From positions 48,582 through 112,581 of the forward strand of contig JAMLID010000007.1 of assembly GCA_023954355.1 (NCBI GenBank): 64,000 nucleotides of DNA, read 5' to 3'. The notes below the pieces were generated by a model that saw only the letters and a program-made list of their open reading frames with translations, was not told the DNA's origin and did no database searches. The stretch's first letter is position 1. Each line of letters opens with the position of its first letter. This DNA comes from Oligoflexia bacterium (GTDB taxonomy: Bacteria > Bdellovibrionota > UBA1018 > CAIPTA01). Position numbers and translations under genes: made by a program. This document shows, in pieces, positions 44,431-52,796 of the stretch.

Positions 44431-46929
44431 CTAGATATTGCATGTAGATTTATAAACCCAACCACCAGGGCCTAAAAATAAGCTTTCAAAATAAGTAGCC
44501 GCCGTTTTTACTAAATTTAAGGCCCAGCCGGCGATCGCATAATTATTCACGCTAGAGCCAGAAAAATTGCCATTGGCTCCTGCGTGCACTGTAGTGCAGC
44601 TAGATACCAATGCACTTGTTACAGTGCACTGCTTTAGGCTTCCAGTGGTTGCTTGGCCGGTAACATATTGAACAACAGCAGTACCTGAATCTGTAAACTC
44701 TAAACCCGCTTGCATGAAATTACTTGTTGTAGTTGTTAAAGTACTCACTCCAGCTGCGTTTTCTATTTCAGTTGCACTAACCCAACCACTAGTGGCACAC
44801 CCTGATAGCGTACTTGTACAAGGAGAGTAGTATACTTTATTGTTTGCCAAATCATAGTATGCAACTGCTGGCTTAGATGTAGCTGGGTTAATTTTAATAG
44901 CGGCTCCTAGACCGTGGCTTAAGGGTGTAATAGAGCTATTGATTGAAAAACTAGACCCACCATTAGAAGTATAACCGTATCTAAGAACAGTATCTGTTAA
45001 GTCATAGTAAGAAAGAACAATGTTTCCTGATGTATCATAATCAGCACTTAGGTCTCTTCCCCCACTTGCTCCACCTAAGGTGATAAGTGGAGTCGTAATA
45101 TTTAAATTAGACCAAGTACCACTAGACAAACTATACATACCCGATCTGATTCCCCTAATCGTATTTGTATTATCTATTACGAATAATACTGGGTATGCTA
45201 CACCTCCCGAATAATACATAGCCATAGCAGTTTCATTTGCCGCTGGTAATGTATATGTACCCGTTGGTGTTAGAGGCATTTGAATAGAATTCCATGTGCC
45301 CGATCCATCCGCTTGCGCGTTGTACACTAAATAAAAACGATCATCGGTATCATCAAAATACCCAATCCAAGGGCGATTTAAATGATCAAAAGCAAGGGAG
45401 GGAAACCTAGGATTGGCACCTGTCGGTATGGTTTGAAAAGTCCAACTTCCATTAGATTTATACCCGTATTTCACAACTGCGCTAGCTAATGCTCCTACTG
45501 AGTAATCTATAAATACCACACCAGGGTTACCAGAGGGCGCAGTATCGGCACCTATATTTTTAATAGGTAGTCCTGTACCAGCCTGCATAATATTACCCGT
45601 ATTATCGGGAAAACTATTTGTAAACGTAGCAGCACTTGAAGCGACGGTAATATCATTCACCTTACTTAAATACATCTGATAAGGTGCTGCGTTCGAACCA
45701 TAAATTCCATAAACGACTCCAGAGCTTGTGTCTATGGCTGCATTACCACTTCCCGCGGTAGCAGCAGGCAATGTAACAGTATTCATAGTGCCTACGGTAT
45801 TCCACGCACCATTGAAAGTAGTAGTTTGGCTATTAAAATAGCCAACAGAGGTAGTTGATATATTGGTTACAATATGAAATTTTCCAGAACCATCTTTTAA
45901 AACATCTGCCCATGAATTGCCTGCATTTGCGCCACCTATGGCAGCGCCTGCAGTAAACGCAGTTGGAGCTGCAGAGCAAGCTGTTGATGCATTCATTAAA
46001 TAAGGAACAATACCAGTTGCCGTTCTTCCAATGACTTTTGGAACATCATCAACTACAGTTGGGTCTAAAATAGGATTTACCATTACGGAATTTGCCATAG
46101 CAGCTATATTTTGCTTAGTCCATGAAGCCGCTGTTAAGCAATTACTAAGATTTGATTGCCTACAAACACCATATCTCATTTGTGCTGTTCCCCCATAGGC
46201 TACTACAGGATAAAAGTCAGTACCTGCAGAATTTACTCTGCACCACGAGATTCCAGGATCCATTTGATTTGAACCAATATTAGCCCCTTCTATATTTTCT
46301 GCTGCGGTCATTCCAAAAAAACTTGAAGGTGAAGAGCAGCCAGCATCACAAAACAACGCCCTTAACCTAGGAGTAGTCGTCGCATGAGTAATATATGTTA
46401 CCAATACTTCATCAAGTGGGTTCACACTAATAGATAGAGCTCTTGTTTGACCAGCTGTAAACGTATCAACTACTGCTGCTGTCCACACTCCAGAACTTGT
46501 AACGGCAGCAGATCTCATGGCTACCTTTACCGTAGTTGCAGTTGTAGAATAGGCAACAATTGGCCTACCATCACTAAAAAAATCTAATCTAACATGAGTA
46601 GCAGATCCGTTACCTGTATTATCTCCTGCAATAATCTCTGTTTGATAAGATACTCCATCAAAATAAGAAAATTTAACGGTATACGAGCTACGGTCATAGT
46701 ATGCAATGGCAGTCCTAGTTGTCCCAGGTATCATTTTCACATCTGCAAAGACTCCCCTCGCCGTTGCAGCAACGTTCCCTTTTGTACCTTGAAAAATACT
46801 AGAACTTGAACAACTTGAAGTTTGGGTATCAACTTGAGGGGTAACTGGGGTAACACCCTCCAGATCGGGAGATCCGCATGAGTATAAGATTATAGAAACG
46901 AATAAAAGTGATTTTTTTAAAACTTCCAT
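44431..46929 (-). CDS. large repetitive surface lipoprotein, probable beta-propeller
   Basis: The 832-residue protein starts with a lipoprotein signal (MEVLKKSLLFVSIILYSCGS, lipobox LYSC). It then consists of Thr/Ser/Gly-rich beta repeats in which a (A/S)-x-YYD or GYFDD core recurs: TAIAYYDRSSYTVKF, WIGYFDDTDDRFYL, IVLSYYDLTDTVLRYGY, PAVAYYDLANNKVYY. The spacing suggests a propeller or stacked-sheet fold exposed on the cell surface. Eleven or more cysteines are present, some as pairs. It overlaps the upstream outer-membrane-barrel gene by 13 bases. Its function could be adhesion or binding of polysaccharide; no enzyme motif is seen. Confidence 0.8.
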   Translation of the reverse strand: MEVLKKSLLFVSIILYSCGSPDLEGVTPVTPQVDTQTSSCSSSSIFQGTKGNVAATARGVFADVKMIPGTTRTAIAYYDRSSYTVKFSYFDGVSYQTEIIAGDNTGNGSATHVRLDFFSDGRPIVAYSTTATTVKVAMRSAAVTSSGVWTAAVVDTFTAGQTRALSISVNPLDEVLVTYITHATTTPRLRALFCDAGCSSPSSFFGMTAAENIEGANIGSNQMDPGISWCRVNSAGTDFYPVVAYGGTAQMRYGVCRQSNLSNCLTAASWTKQNIAAMANSVMVNPILDPTVVDDVPKVIGRTATGIVPYLMNASTACSAAPTAFTAGAAIGGANAGNSWADVLKDGSGKFHIVTNISTTSVGYFNSQTTTFNGAWNTVGTMNTVTLPAATAGSGNAAIDTSSGVVYGIYGSNAAPYQMYLSKVNDITVASSAATFTNSFPDNTGNIMQAGTGLPIKNIGADTAPSGNPGVVFIDYSVGALASAVVKYGYKSNGSWTFQTIPTGANPRFPSLAFDHLNRPWIGYFDDTDDRFYLVYNAQADGSGTWNSIQMPLTPTGTYTLPAANETAMAMYYSGGVAYPVLFVIDNTNTIRGIRSGMYSLSSGTWSNLNITTPLITLGGASGGRDLSADYDTSGNIVLSYYDLTDTVLRYGYTSNGGSSFSINSSITPLSHGLGAAIKINPATSKPAVAYYDLANNKVYYSPCTSTLSGCATSGWVSATEIENAAGVSTLTTTTSNFMQAGLEFTDSGTAVVQYVTGQATTGSLKQCTVTSALVSSCTTVHAGANGNFSGSSVNNYAIAGWALNLVKTAATYFESLFLGPGGWVYKSTCNI

Positions 46930-47768
46930 CCCACCCCCAATGGTACTCGAATTTCATTTTCTATTTCTTTTGCATCTATCGTTCCTCTGGCGCCTGATCC
47001 ATTGAACTTAGTCCAGCTAAAATTATATTCAGTACCTATACTAAGAAACAGATTTTCAAATCTCTTAACCAAATGTAATTCAGGGGTCATACGAAACGAC
47101 TGCCGATAGCTACCGCTAGAAGCCTGCTTTTCTTTATAATCAAAGGGGACTGATGCTTTCAATTTACCCTCTAAATAGAATCGATTTCCTATTTCTTCTT
47201 TTCCGCCCAGACCAAATAATACCGAATGACTATTAAGTGAAGATATCAGCTCATTAGGTGTAGAATGCTCTGAGCTTCTCGAATAAAAGCGATAGCCTAA
47301 TAAAAGATAATAGTCTGAAGAATTGCTAAAATACATTTTCGGATTAAGTTCAAGTAAGTATTCTTTAGAATTTATAGAAGCTCTATTTAGCCCTCTTAAA
47401 TTATCGAAAGTGTATTGTCCATACTCAGCTACTAAATCTATTGATTTTATCCAACCCAAATTTTCTATTGGAAAATCCCAATCAACCCCTAAAAAAATAG
47501 ATCTTTCTGCTGGAAGCGTAGCCTTGAAGCCACTACTAGCAAGATTGTATTTCTTTAACCCCATTCCAAATTTAAAACGAAAGGTATGATCGTAAATTAT
47601 TTCTTCTTTTACTGCTTCAGCATATTTTTTAGCAGGCTCAGAGAAGACATTTTCTAAATTACTACCTTGCTCCCCATCATTTGCTTCAACAGGAGGAGCA
47701 TCTCCAAGAATTGGATCATTTGAAATCGCCAATGAACTCGTCAGCAGAGAAAGCAATAATAGAATCAA
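46917..47768 (-). CDS. outer-membrane beta-barrel protein
   Basis: A signal peptide (ILLLLSLLTSSLA) is followed by a charged linker and about ten amphipathic strands ending in PLGVGWKF, a terminal Phe typical of BAM-assembled barrels. FRFKFGMGLKKYNL and LLLGYRFYSRSS are typical strands. It overlaps the LysM/TPR gene upstream by 4 bases and the repetitive lipoprotein gene downstream by 13. The three are one transcription unit and may form one envelope complex with the barrel as the outer-membrane anchor or pore. Confidence 0.75.
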   Translation of the reverse strand: MILLLLSLLTSSLAISNDPILGDAPPVEANDGEQGSNLENVFSEPAKKYAEAVKEEIIYDHTFRFKFGMGLKKYNLASSGFKATLPAERSIFLGVDWDFPIENLGWIKSIDLVAEYGQYTFDNLRGLNRASINSKEYLLELNPKMYFSNSSDYYLLLGYRFYSRSSEHSTPNELISSLNSHSVLFGLGGKEEIGNRFYLEGKLKASVPFDYKEKQASSGSYRQSFRMTPELHLVKRFENLFLSIGTEYNFSWTKFNGSGARGTIDAKEIENEIRVPLGVGWKF

Positions 47769-49324
47769 TCTGCCTCTCCTTCTCGGTCGATATATTTAAT
47801 CTTCATACCGACCTTTAAATGATCTGGGTCTGAAATAAGTTCTTTATTCCATTCTAAAAGTTTTTTCCAAAGCTTGTGCGTTCCAAAGAGTCGATACGAA
47901 ACTTCAGCTAAACTTTCTCCCTTCTTTACCGTGGTTTTCGAAAATTGCTTTTCGTTGGCTATGCTTCTTTGTTTTTGCGTTAAATAGATTTTATTTCCAA
48001 CTTTTAGATCTTTTGAATTATTTATTCCGTTATTATCCGCTAATTGCTTCCACTTTTTTCTACTTCCCAGATACTTTTTAGCAAGCTTAGGCAGTGTGTC
48101 CCCTGATCTGACTATGACATAATCTAGATTCTTTTTCTCATCAGCATTTTTATTTAAGATTGACCCTTTTTTAGTTTGAACTATTTTTTCTGCATTTGGT
48201 TTCTCTAGTTTAACTAAGTCACTCTCAATGCTTTCTTTTGCCTTAGCAAGTTCTTTAACTTGATCGCTTCCAATTAAATTTTCTGCTTTATCAACGCTGC
48301 CGGCTAAAAAATATAATTTGGCCGATGCTAGCTTTGCCCACGAGTACTTATCAGAAAGTGGTTCTAAATAATTAGCAAGCGACTCTGTCCCCTCTCGCTC
48401 TTTAATTATGATTGCCTTATAGTAATCTGCGCGCTCATCCAAATGCCCACCCTCAGTGAATCGTTTTAATAAAAGATCTGCCTCTTCAATTTTCTTTTCG
48501 CTAAGATAAAACTTAACAAGTGCAAACGTTAACTCAACAGAACAAGATTCTATAGCACATCGCTCTTTTACAAATGAATAAAGCTCAGCTTTATCTTTCT
48601 TTTGCTGAACTAACAATTTGAAAAGCGCTACCTCGGCTGAAGAGTTTGAACTGTCATGCTCTAAAGCTAATTTAAAACTCTTTTCTGCACTTATTAAATC
48701 ATTTTTTAGTATCGCTATTTTTCCTAAACTTACAGATTTAAACGAAAGCATTTTCTTTCCAGAGCTTAGACTTATCTTATTCAAAATTTCAGTCGCCATC
48801 GAAATCTCATTTTTAGCAATTAGGTTTTCTACATAGGCTTTTAGAAGTTTTGGCTTTTTCTCTAGTGCTGGAATTGATTCAGCTACTTTGATGCTAGGAT
48901 TTGAATTATTTTGTTTATCTTTTAATAATTGAAATTTTAGATCATACACCTGAAACTTAGGGTCATTAAAGTGCAATGCCTTCGCTATACTAAATGCATC
49001 TTCTGCTAGATCGAAACTTTCCTGTATAAGGTAAAAATCAATCAAGGCCAGTGACAAATTTAAATTGAAAGGAAGCTCTTTTTTCGCATTTAAAAGAATT
49101 AACTCTACCTCTTTAAAAAGTCCGAGTGAGTACTTCTTTTTTGCTAGTTCAATGAAATAATTTGATTTGGCCGTAGTAGATCGAGCTTCTGAAGCACAAT
49201 CATAAAGATATTCGACGCTTTCAGACTTCCACAAGCCAGAGTGAACTTCATCGTCACAACTTGCAGATGCCTCTATTGAGTGAACAGCAATCAAAATGAT
49301 TAAAAATATTTTCATAAGCTTCAT
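47765..49324 (-). CDS. periplasmic TPR-like protein with two C-terminal LysM domains
   Basis: The frame opens at 49354, but the ATG at 49324 (or 49315) gives a proper signal peptide (MKIFLIILIAVHSIEASA). Residues about 40-360 are helical repeats with TPR-like spacing (AEVALFKLLVQQKKDKAELY and similar). Two LysM domains follow: YVIVRSGDTLPKLAKKYLG and TVKKGESLAEVSYRLFG, each ending in LKVG-(N/M)-K-I. LysM binds peptidoglycan, so the protein would hold a TPR scaffold to the cell wall. It is the first gene of the operon with the outer-membrane barrel and the large lipoprotein. Confidence 0.85.
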   Translation of the reverse strand: MKLMKIFLIILIAVHSIEASASCDDEVHSGLWKSESVEYLYDCASEARSTTAKSNYFIELAKKKYSLGLFKEVELILLNAKKELPFNLNLSLALIDFYLIQESFDLAEDAFSIAKALHFNDPKFQVYDLKFQLLKDKQNNSNPSIKVAESIPALEKKPKLLKAYVENLIAKNEISMATEILNKISLSSGKKMLSFKSVSLGKIAILKNDLISAEKSFKLALEHDSSNSSAEVALFKLLVQQKKDKAELYSFVKERCAIESCSVELTFALVKFYLSEKKIEEADLLLKRFTEGGHLDERADYYKAIIIKEREGTESLANYLEPLSDKYSWAKLASAKLYFLAGSVDKAENLIGSDQVKELAKAKESIESDLVKLEKPNAEKIVQTKKGSILNKNADEKKNLDYVIVRSGDTLPKLAKKYLGSRKKWKQLADNNGINNSKDLKVGNKIYLTQKQRSIANEKQFSKTTVKKGESLAEVSYRLFGTHKLWKKLLEWNKELISDPDHLKVGMKIKYIDREGEAD

Positions 49325-49535
49325 GCCTAAAATGAGCCATTCCTTGACTCTCATAGTCTAGGTTATCCATTTAATTTTTTTTAAGCAAATAAAAACAGTA
49401 AGTTCCAAAAATTTCAGCTGCTACCTTGTAGAAATCTCAGCGATAACGTGTTGAATACACTAAATAATTATCATTAAACATTCCTATATATTGATGCACT
49501 ATAAAATTAAGTACTCATAACTCATGGAGGAGCTT

Positions 49536-50537
49536 ATGTTTCTATCAATACTACTTCTATTCTCTTTACCTACCGAAGCCAAAACACTCATCACACAAAC
49601 ACCGGTAACACAGCTCACGAATCTTCGTCTTCCCGAAAAACTGCAGCACGAAGGCAAAACTCTTGCGGTTCTAGTTATTAAAGACCAAGCACCAGAAAGC
49701 ACCACTGTAAGTATTGATTTACGCCAAGCAAAACTTCATCAATGGATTTTGAATTCAAAAAATCTTATCGTGCAAAATAGTATGCCCTACTATATTGCAA
49801 AAATTCTTTCGACACACGAAAGCAGAAGTGACTTATTGGGTAAAGAATTTTATATTCATATTTCTGATTTAAATCCTAGCTTAGTTATCTCAAATACCTT
49901 TGATAATTCATTGCCTGATGGAGTAACAAAAACCCCTCACCCACTGCCGTGGGATGCCTACAACCCCCAAGGCACTTGGTCTTATTCAATAGATAAATCT
50001 ATAGATAAAAAAGAAAACCAATTTCTACTTAATTCACCACCAAGAGATATTGAATATTTTTGCCCTCGTTATTTTTCCTTAGATAAGACATTACAGTCTT
50101 ATTTGTGGCAATCGCTAATAAGTCATATTGTTCGCTTTGAGTCTTTATACATCCCTCTTACTGCCTCAGATGAAGGGCGATACGACTCTACTAAAAAAGG
50201 TGTTATTAGCTCTGGCCTAACGCAAATTTCGTTACGATCTATTAAGGCCAGCTGTTATCAAAAAAGGGGCTGTTCTTCGATTAAAAACCAGGAAGACTTA
50301 TACAATCCAGAAAAAAATCTTAGCTGTGCTTTGGGTATTATGTCATGTCTAACGCAAAACGATGGATGCATATCTTGTAAATCAGGCGGTCGCTGGCAAG
50401 GCATTGCAAAATACTGGAGCACTCTTCAAGAAGAACGAGAAATATCATGCCCTACTTGTCCTGGGGGAAAAGTAAAAATAGGGAAAAAAGCGCTGATTAA
50501 AGAAGAGTTAAAAAACTCAGCTGCTTTTTGTTTTTAG
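49536..50537 (+). CDS. periplasmic lytic transglycosylase-like protein, cysteine-rich
   Basis: An in-frame ATG at 49524 exists, but the ATG at 49536 has a perfect GGAGG site 5 bases before it and begins the signal peptide MFLSILLLFSLPTEA. In the C-terminal half, SHIVRFESLYIP supplies a candidate catalytic glutamate, SSGLTQISLRS matches the Gly-Leu-x-Gln loop of SLT-type lysozyme folds, and YNPEKNLSCALGIMSCL matches the NP-x-x-N helix. Ten cysteines cluster in this half, many more than usual, implying disulfide stabilisation. It would cleave peptidoglycan between MurNAc and GlcNAc. The first 180 residues are unassigned. Confidence 0.7.
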   Translation: MFLSILLLFSLPTEAKTLITQTPVTQLTNLRLPEKLQHEGKTLAVLVIKDQAPESTTVSIDLRQAKLHQWILNSKNLIVQNSMPYYIAKILSTHESRSDLLGKEFYIHISDLNPSLVISNTFDNSLPDGVTKTPHPLPWDAYNPQGTWSYSIDKSIDKKENQFLLNSPPRDIEYFCPRYFSLDKTLQSYLWQSLISHIVRFESLYIPLTASDEGRYDSTKKGVISSGLTQISLRSIKASCYQKRGCSSIKNQEDLYNPEKNLSCALGIMSCLTQNDGCISCKSGGRWQGIAKYWSTLQEEREISCPTCPGGKVKIGKKALIKEELKNSAAFCF

Positions 50538-51646
50538 TTACTTTTAGGAAGAACCTCAAAAATCTTTTCCGCAGCAAAAGCATGACCCTTTTGGTTTAAA
50601 TGCCCGCCCATTTCTTGATATAGTGAATGTAAGTCTTCGTGTCGCATAAAGCTATGACGCAAACTAAATGAGGGGATTCCTACCTTAGTAGCAATCTCTA
50701 TAAATCTCTTTTCTCCAAGTAACTGATCACTTTCTTTACCCGGAAAACATCTTTCTATTGGATCTTTAATTCTCTTCCAATCATCTAGAGCAATTTCTTC
50801 TTTTACAGGAAAATATACTCCAACTATCGGAACATTCTCTGCATCTAATACTAATTTACGAAACATCCCTTCTGTTGCAATCAGTCCACGATTCCATTCT
50901 TCTGTTGGTTCTTTTAAAAACATTTGAAGCACCGGAGAACATGAAACATGAGGAGCACCTTCGCTCATCCACTTATCCCACTTTAGTCTTGTATACCCCA
51001 TATAAAAGGCGCGAAAAGAGGAAGAATAAAATAACAAATATCTCAAAATAGGATTGCTATACTCTATTTTTGGCGAATTCAATGGGTCTTGTTCAATATT
51101 GTATGGTCGAACAAAATCACTCCATGATTCATTTTTATTAGCATAAACAATATTATTGTTAACATAATCATTGAAGCCTAAAAATTGTAATACAATCATT
51201 TTAGCATCAGTACTTGGTTTTCTATTATGAAAAGCTAGTATAGGCTCCACACTTCCATAATCTGCAGATGCTAAAGAAACTAAATTAATTTTTTTCTGTT
51301 CTCTAACCTCTAATTTAGCTCGCAATAACGATTGGTACGTTAGTTCTAGAGGAATATCATTTGCCTCAGTAAATGAATCTCCCAAAACGATAAGAGAAGA
51401 TGCCTTTTCTTTTTCACTTCTCGTTCGATACCCCCACTCATCATATGTAGACTCAACTCCATATACAAAGACAGTCTTATCCTTTGGTCCAGTATGCCCA
51501 AGCTGTTTATCCAACACCCAATCAATGGCAGCGTCATAGCGATTATAAAAGATATAAGTAAGACCTTCTAAAAGAAGATAAGTTGAAACTATGACAATAA
51601 ATATACGAAGAAAAAATCGTTTCTTTTTTTTATACGTATGATCCAC
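50534..51646 (-). CDS. membrane-anchored SGNH/GDSL hydrolase-like protein
   Basis: An N-terminal transmembrane anchor (IFIVIVSTYLLLEGLTYIF) precedes an SGNH fold. Block I is IVLGDSFTEANDIP with the nucleophile serine, a block III-like part is LQFLGFNDYVNNN, and block V is HSLYQEMGGHLNQKGHAFAAE, where His and a nearby acidic residue complete the triad. Such proteins often O-acetylate or de-acetylate cell-surface polysaccharides. It overlaps the topoisomerase VI A gene by 17 bases, so it appears to share its transcript, although no functional link is apparent. Confidence 0.8.
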   Translation of the reverse strand: MDHTYKKKKRFFLRIFIVIVSTYLLLEGLTYIFYNRYDAAIDWVLDKQLGHTGPKDKTVFVYGVESTYDEWGYRTRSEKEKASSLIVLGDSFTEANDIPLELTYQSLLRAKLEVREQKKINLVSLASADYGSVEPILAFHNRKPSTDAKMIVLQFLGFNDYVNNNIVYANKNESWSDFVRPYNIEQDPLNSPKIEYSNPILRYLLFYSSSFRAFYMGYTRLKWDKWMSEGAPHVSCSPVLQMFLKEPTEEWNRGLIATEGMFRKLVLDAENVPIVGVYFPVKEEIALDDWKRIKDPIERCFPGKESDQLLGEKRFIEIATKVGIPSFSLRHSFMRHEDLHSLYQEMGGHLNQKGHAFAAEKIFEVLPKSN

Positions 51647-52793
51647 GTTTTATTTTTTCTAAAATAATTTTTTCCATTTTAATAGGATCTTTCGGATCCA
51701 CAGAAAATAAAGACTGCTGCTCGCAACGAATTTTTTCTTTTAAGAGCCAACGTAAAATATCTGTTAACCCCTTATTTTTTTTATCCTGAAAAAATGGGTC
51801 GTTCTCAATAGCATCTTTTGCTTTTTTCAAAGATCTTTGTTCAGAGGGATCGCTCTCTTTCACGTTATAATATGGTAAATCATATTTTTTCACATCATCA
51901 GGAAGCACACCTAAAAATCTAACAGAGGGTGCGCTAAAATCAGCATTTCTGATTAAAGAAGAAGCAGACCCAGCCTTTAGCGTTCTAAAAATATTTTGCA
52001 TCGTGTATGCGTCCAGATCTCCAAAGAAATATATAGGTATATCTATTTGTTCTTGAATCAGCTTACACCATCCACGAACCCCATTCGAAGGAACCCCTCC
52101 AGCGCCTATCAAAATACAGTTATTTCTTTTCGTAAAACCCATACTTTGTAAGGTATTAGCCGTACCTTCTGATTCTATAACTAAACAAAAATCTAATTTC
52201 TTTTTAATTTTTAATTTTAATGACTGTGGCTTATTTTTTGGCTGAAAGGGCGCTGTACCTAAAGTTGAAAGATCAATTACAGCTTTTGACCCATCTAAAA
52301 GAGTTTCTGTAACAATTAAGTTTTGTGAATATGTTTGGCCGCCTCTATCGTTAGCGAAGCAATTTAATTCTTCTCTATATACTCTGAGCATGTCACCAAT
52401 AAAATCTATGATCGCGTCACTCTCTACTTGGTCTTCAAAATCCAGAGGTTTTAGGTTTTTTTCGCCTTTAATTAAACCCTTACAAATATAGTAAAGCTCT
52501 CTTTTTGTATTCACCGCGCCTATGTCTAAATTTCTTAGCATGATCTCTAAAATAAATACGACTCGTGCTAATTTTTGAACAGAGCTCACGTTAAGCTCTG
52601 TTCGCACCACCTTGTCCCCAGGTGTTAAATATCCAATTTTAGGCTCATAAAAAGAATTATCTAAGCTAGTTTTAACTGCCTCCAAAACTGGGCGCTTACT
52701 TTTCTCTAAATCAGAAAGCATTTGCTCAGCCAAGGCCTTTGCCTCTTTGGGAATATCAATTTTTAATTCTCTAATTTTTAATAATTTAGCCAT
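51630..52793 (-). CDS. top6A: DNA topoisomerase VI subunit A (Spo11-like)
   Basis: The 387-residue protein carries the winged-helix catalytic tyrosine motif TKRELYY (Y101/Y102) and a Toprim domain with the glutamate in VIESEGTANTL (E207/E209) and the metal-binding pair GDLDAYT (D259, D261). With subunit B it forms the type IIB topoisomerase that makes ATP-dependent double-strand passage with 2-base overhangs. Topo VI is general in archaea and plants and rare in bacteria. The gene follows top6B by 3 bases, in the usual B-A order. Length is normal and no key residue is missing, so the enzyme is likely active. Confidence 0.93.
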   Translation of the reverse strand: MAKLLKIRELKIDIPKEAKALAEQMLSDLEKSKRPVLEAVKTSLDNSFYEPKIGYLTPGDKVVRTELNVSSVQKLARVVFILEIMLRNLDIGAVNTKRELYYICKGLIKGEKNLKPLDFEDQVESDAIIDFIGDMLRVYREELNCFANDRGGQTYSQNLIVTETLLDGSKAVIDLSTLGTAPFQPKNKPQSLKLKIKKKLDFCLVIESEGTANTLQSMGFTKRNNCILIGAGGVPSNGVRGWCKLIQEQIDIPIYFFGDLDAYTMQNIFRTLKAGSASSLIRNADFSAPSVRFLGVLPDDVKKYDLPYYNVKESDPSEQRSLKKAKDAIENDPFFQDKKNKGLTDILRWLLKEKIRCEQQSLFSVDPKDPIKMEKIILEKIKRGSYV

Positions 52794-52796
52794 AAC

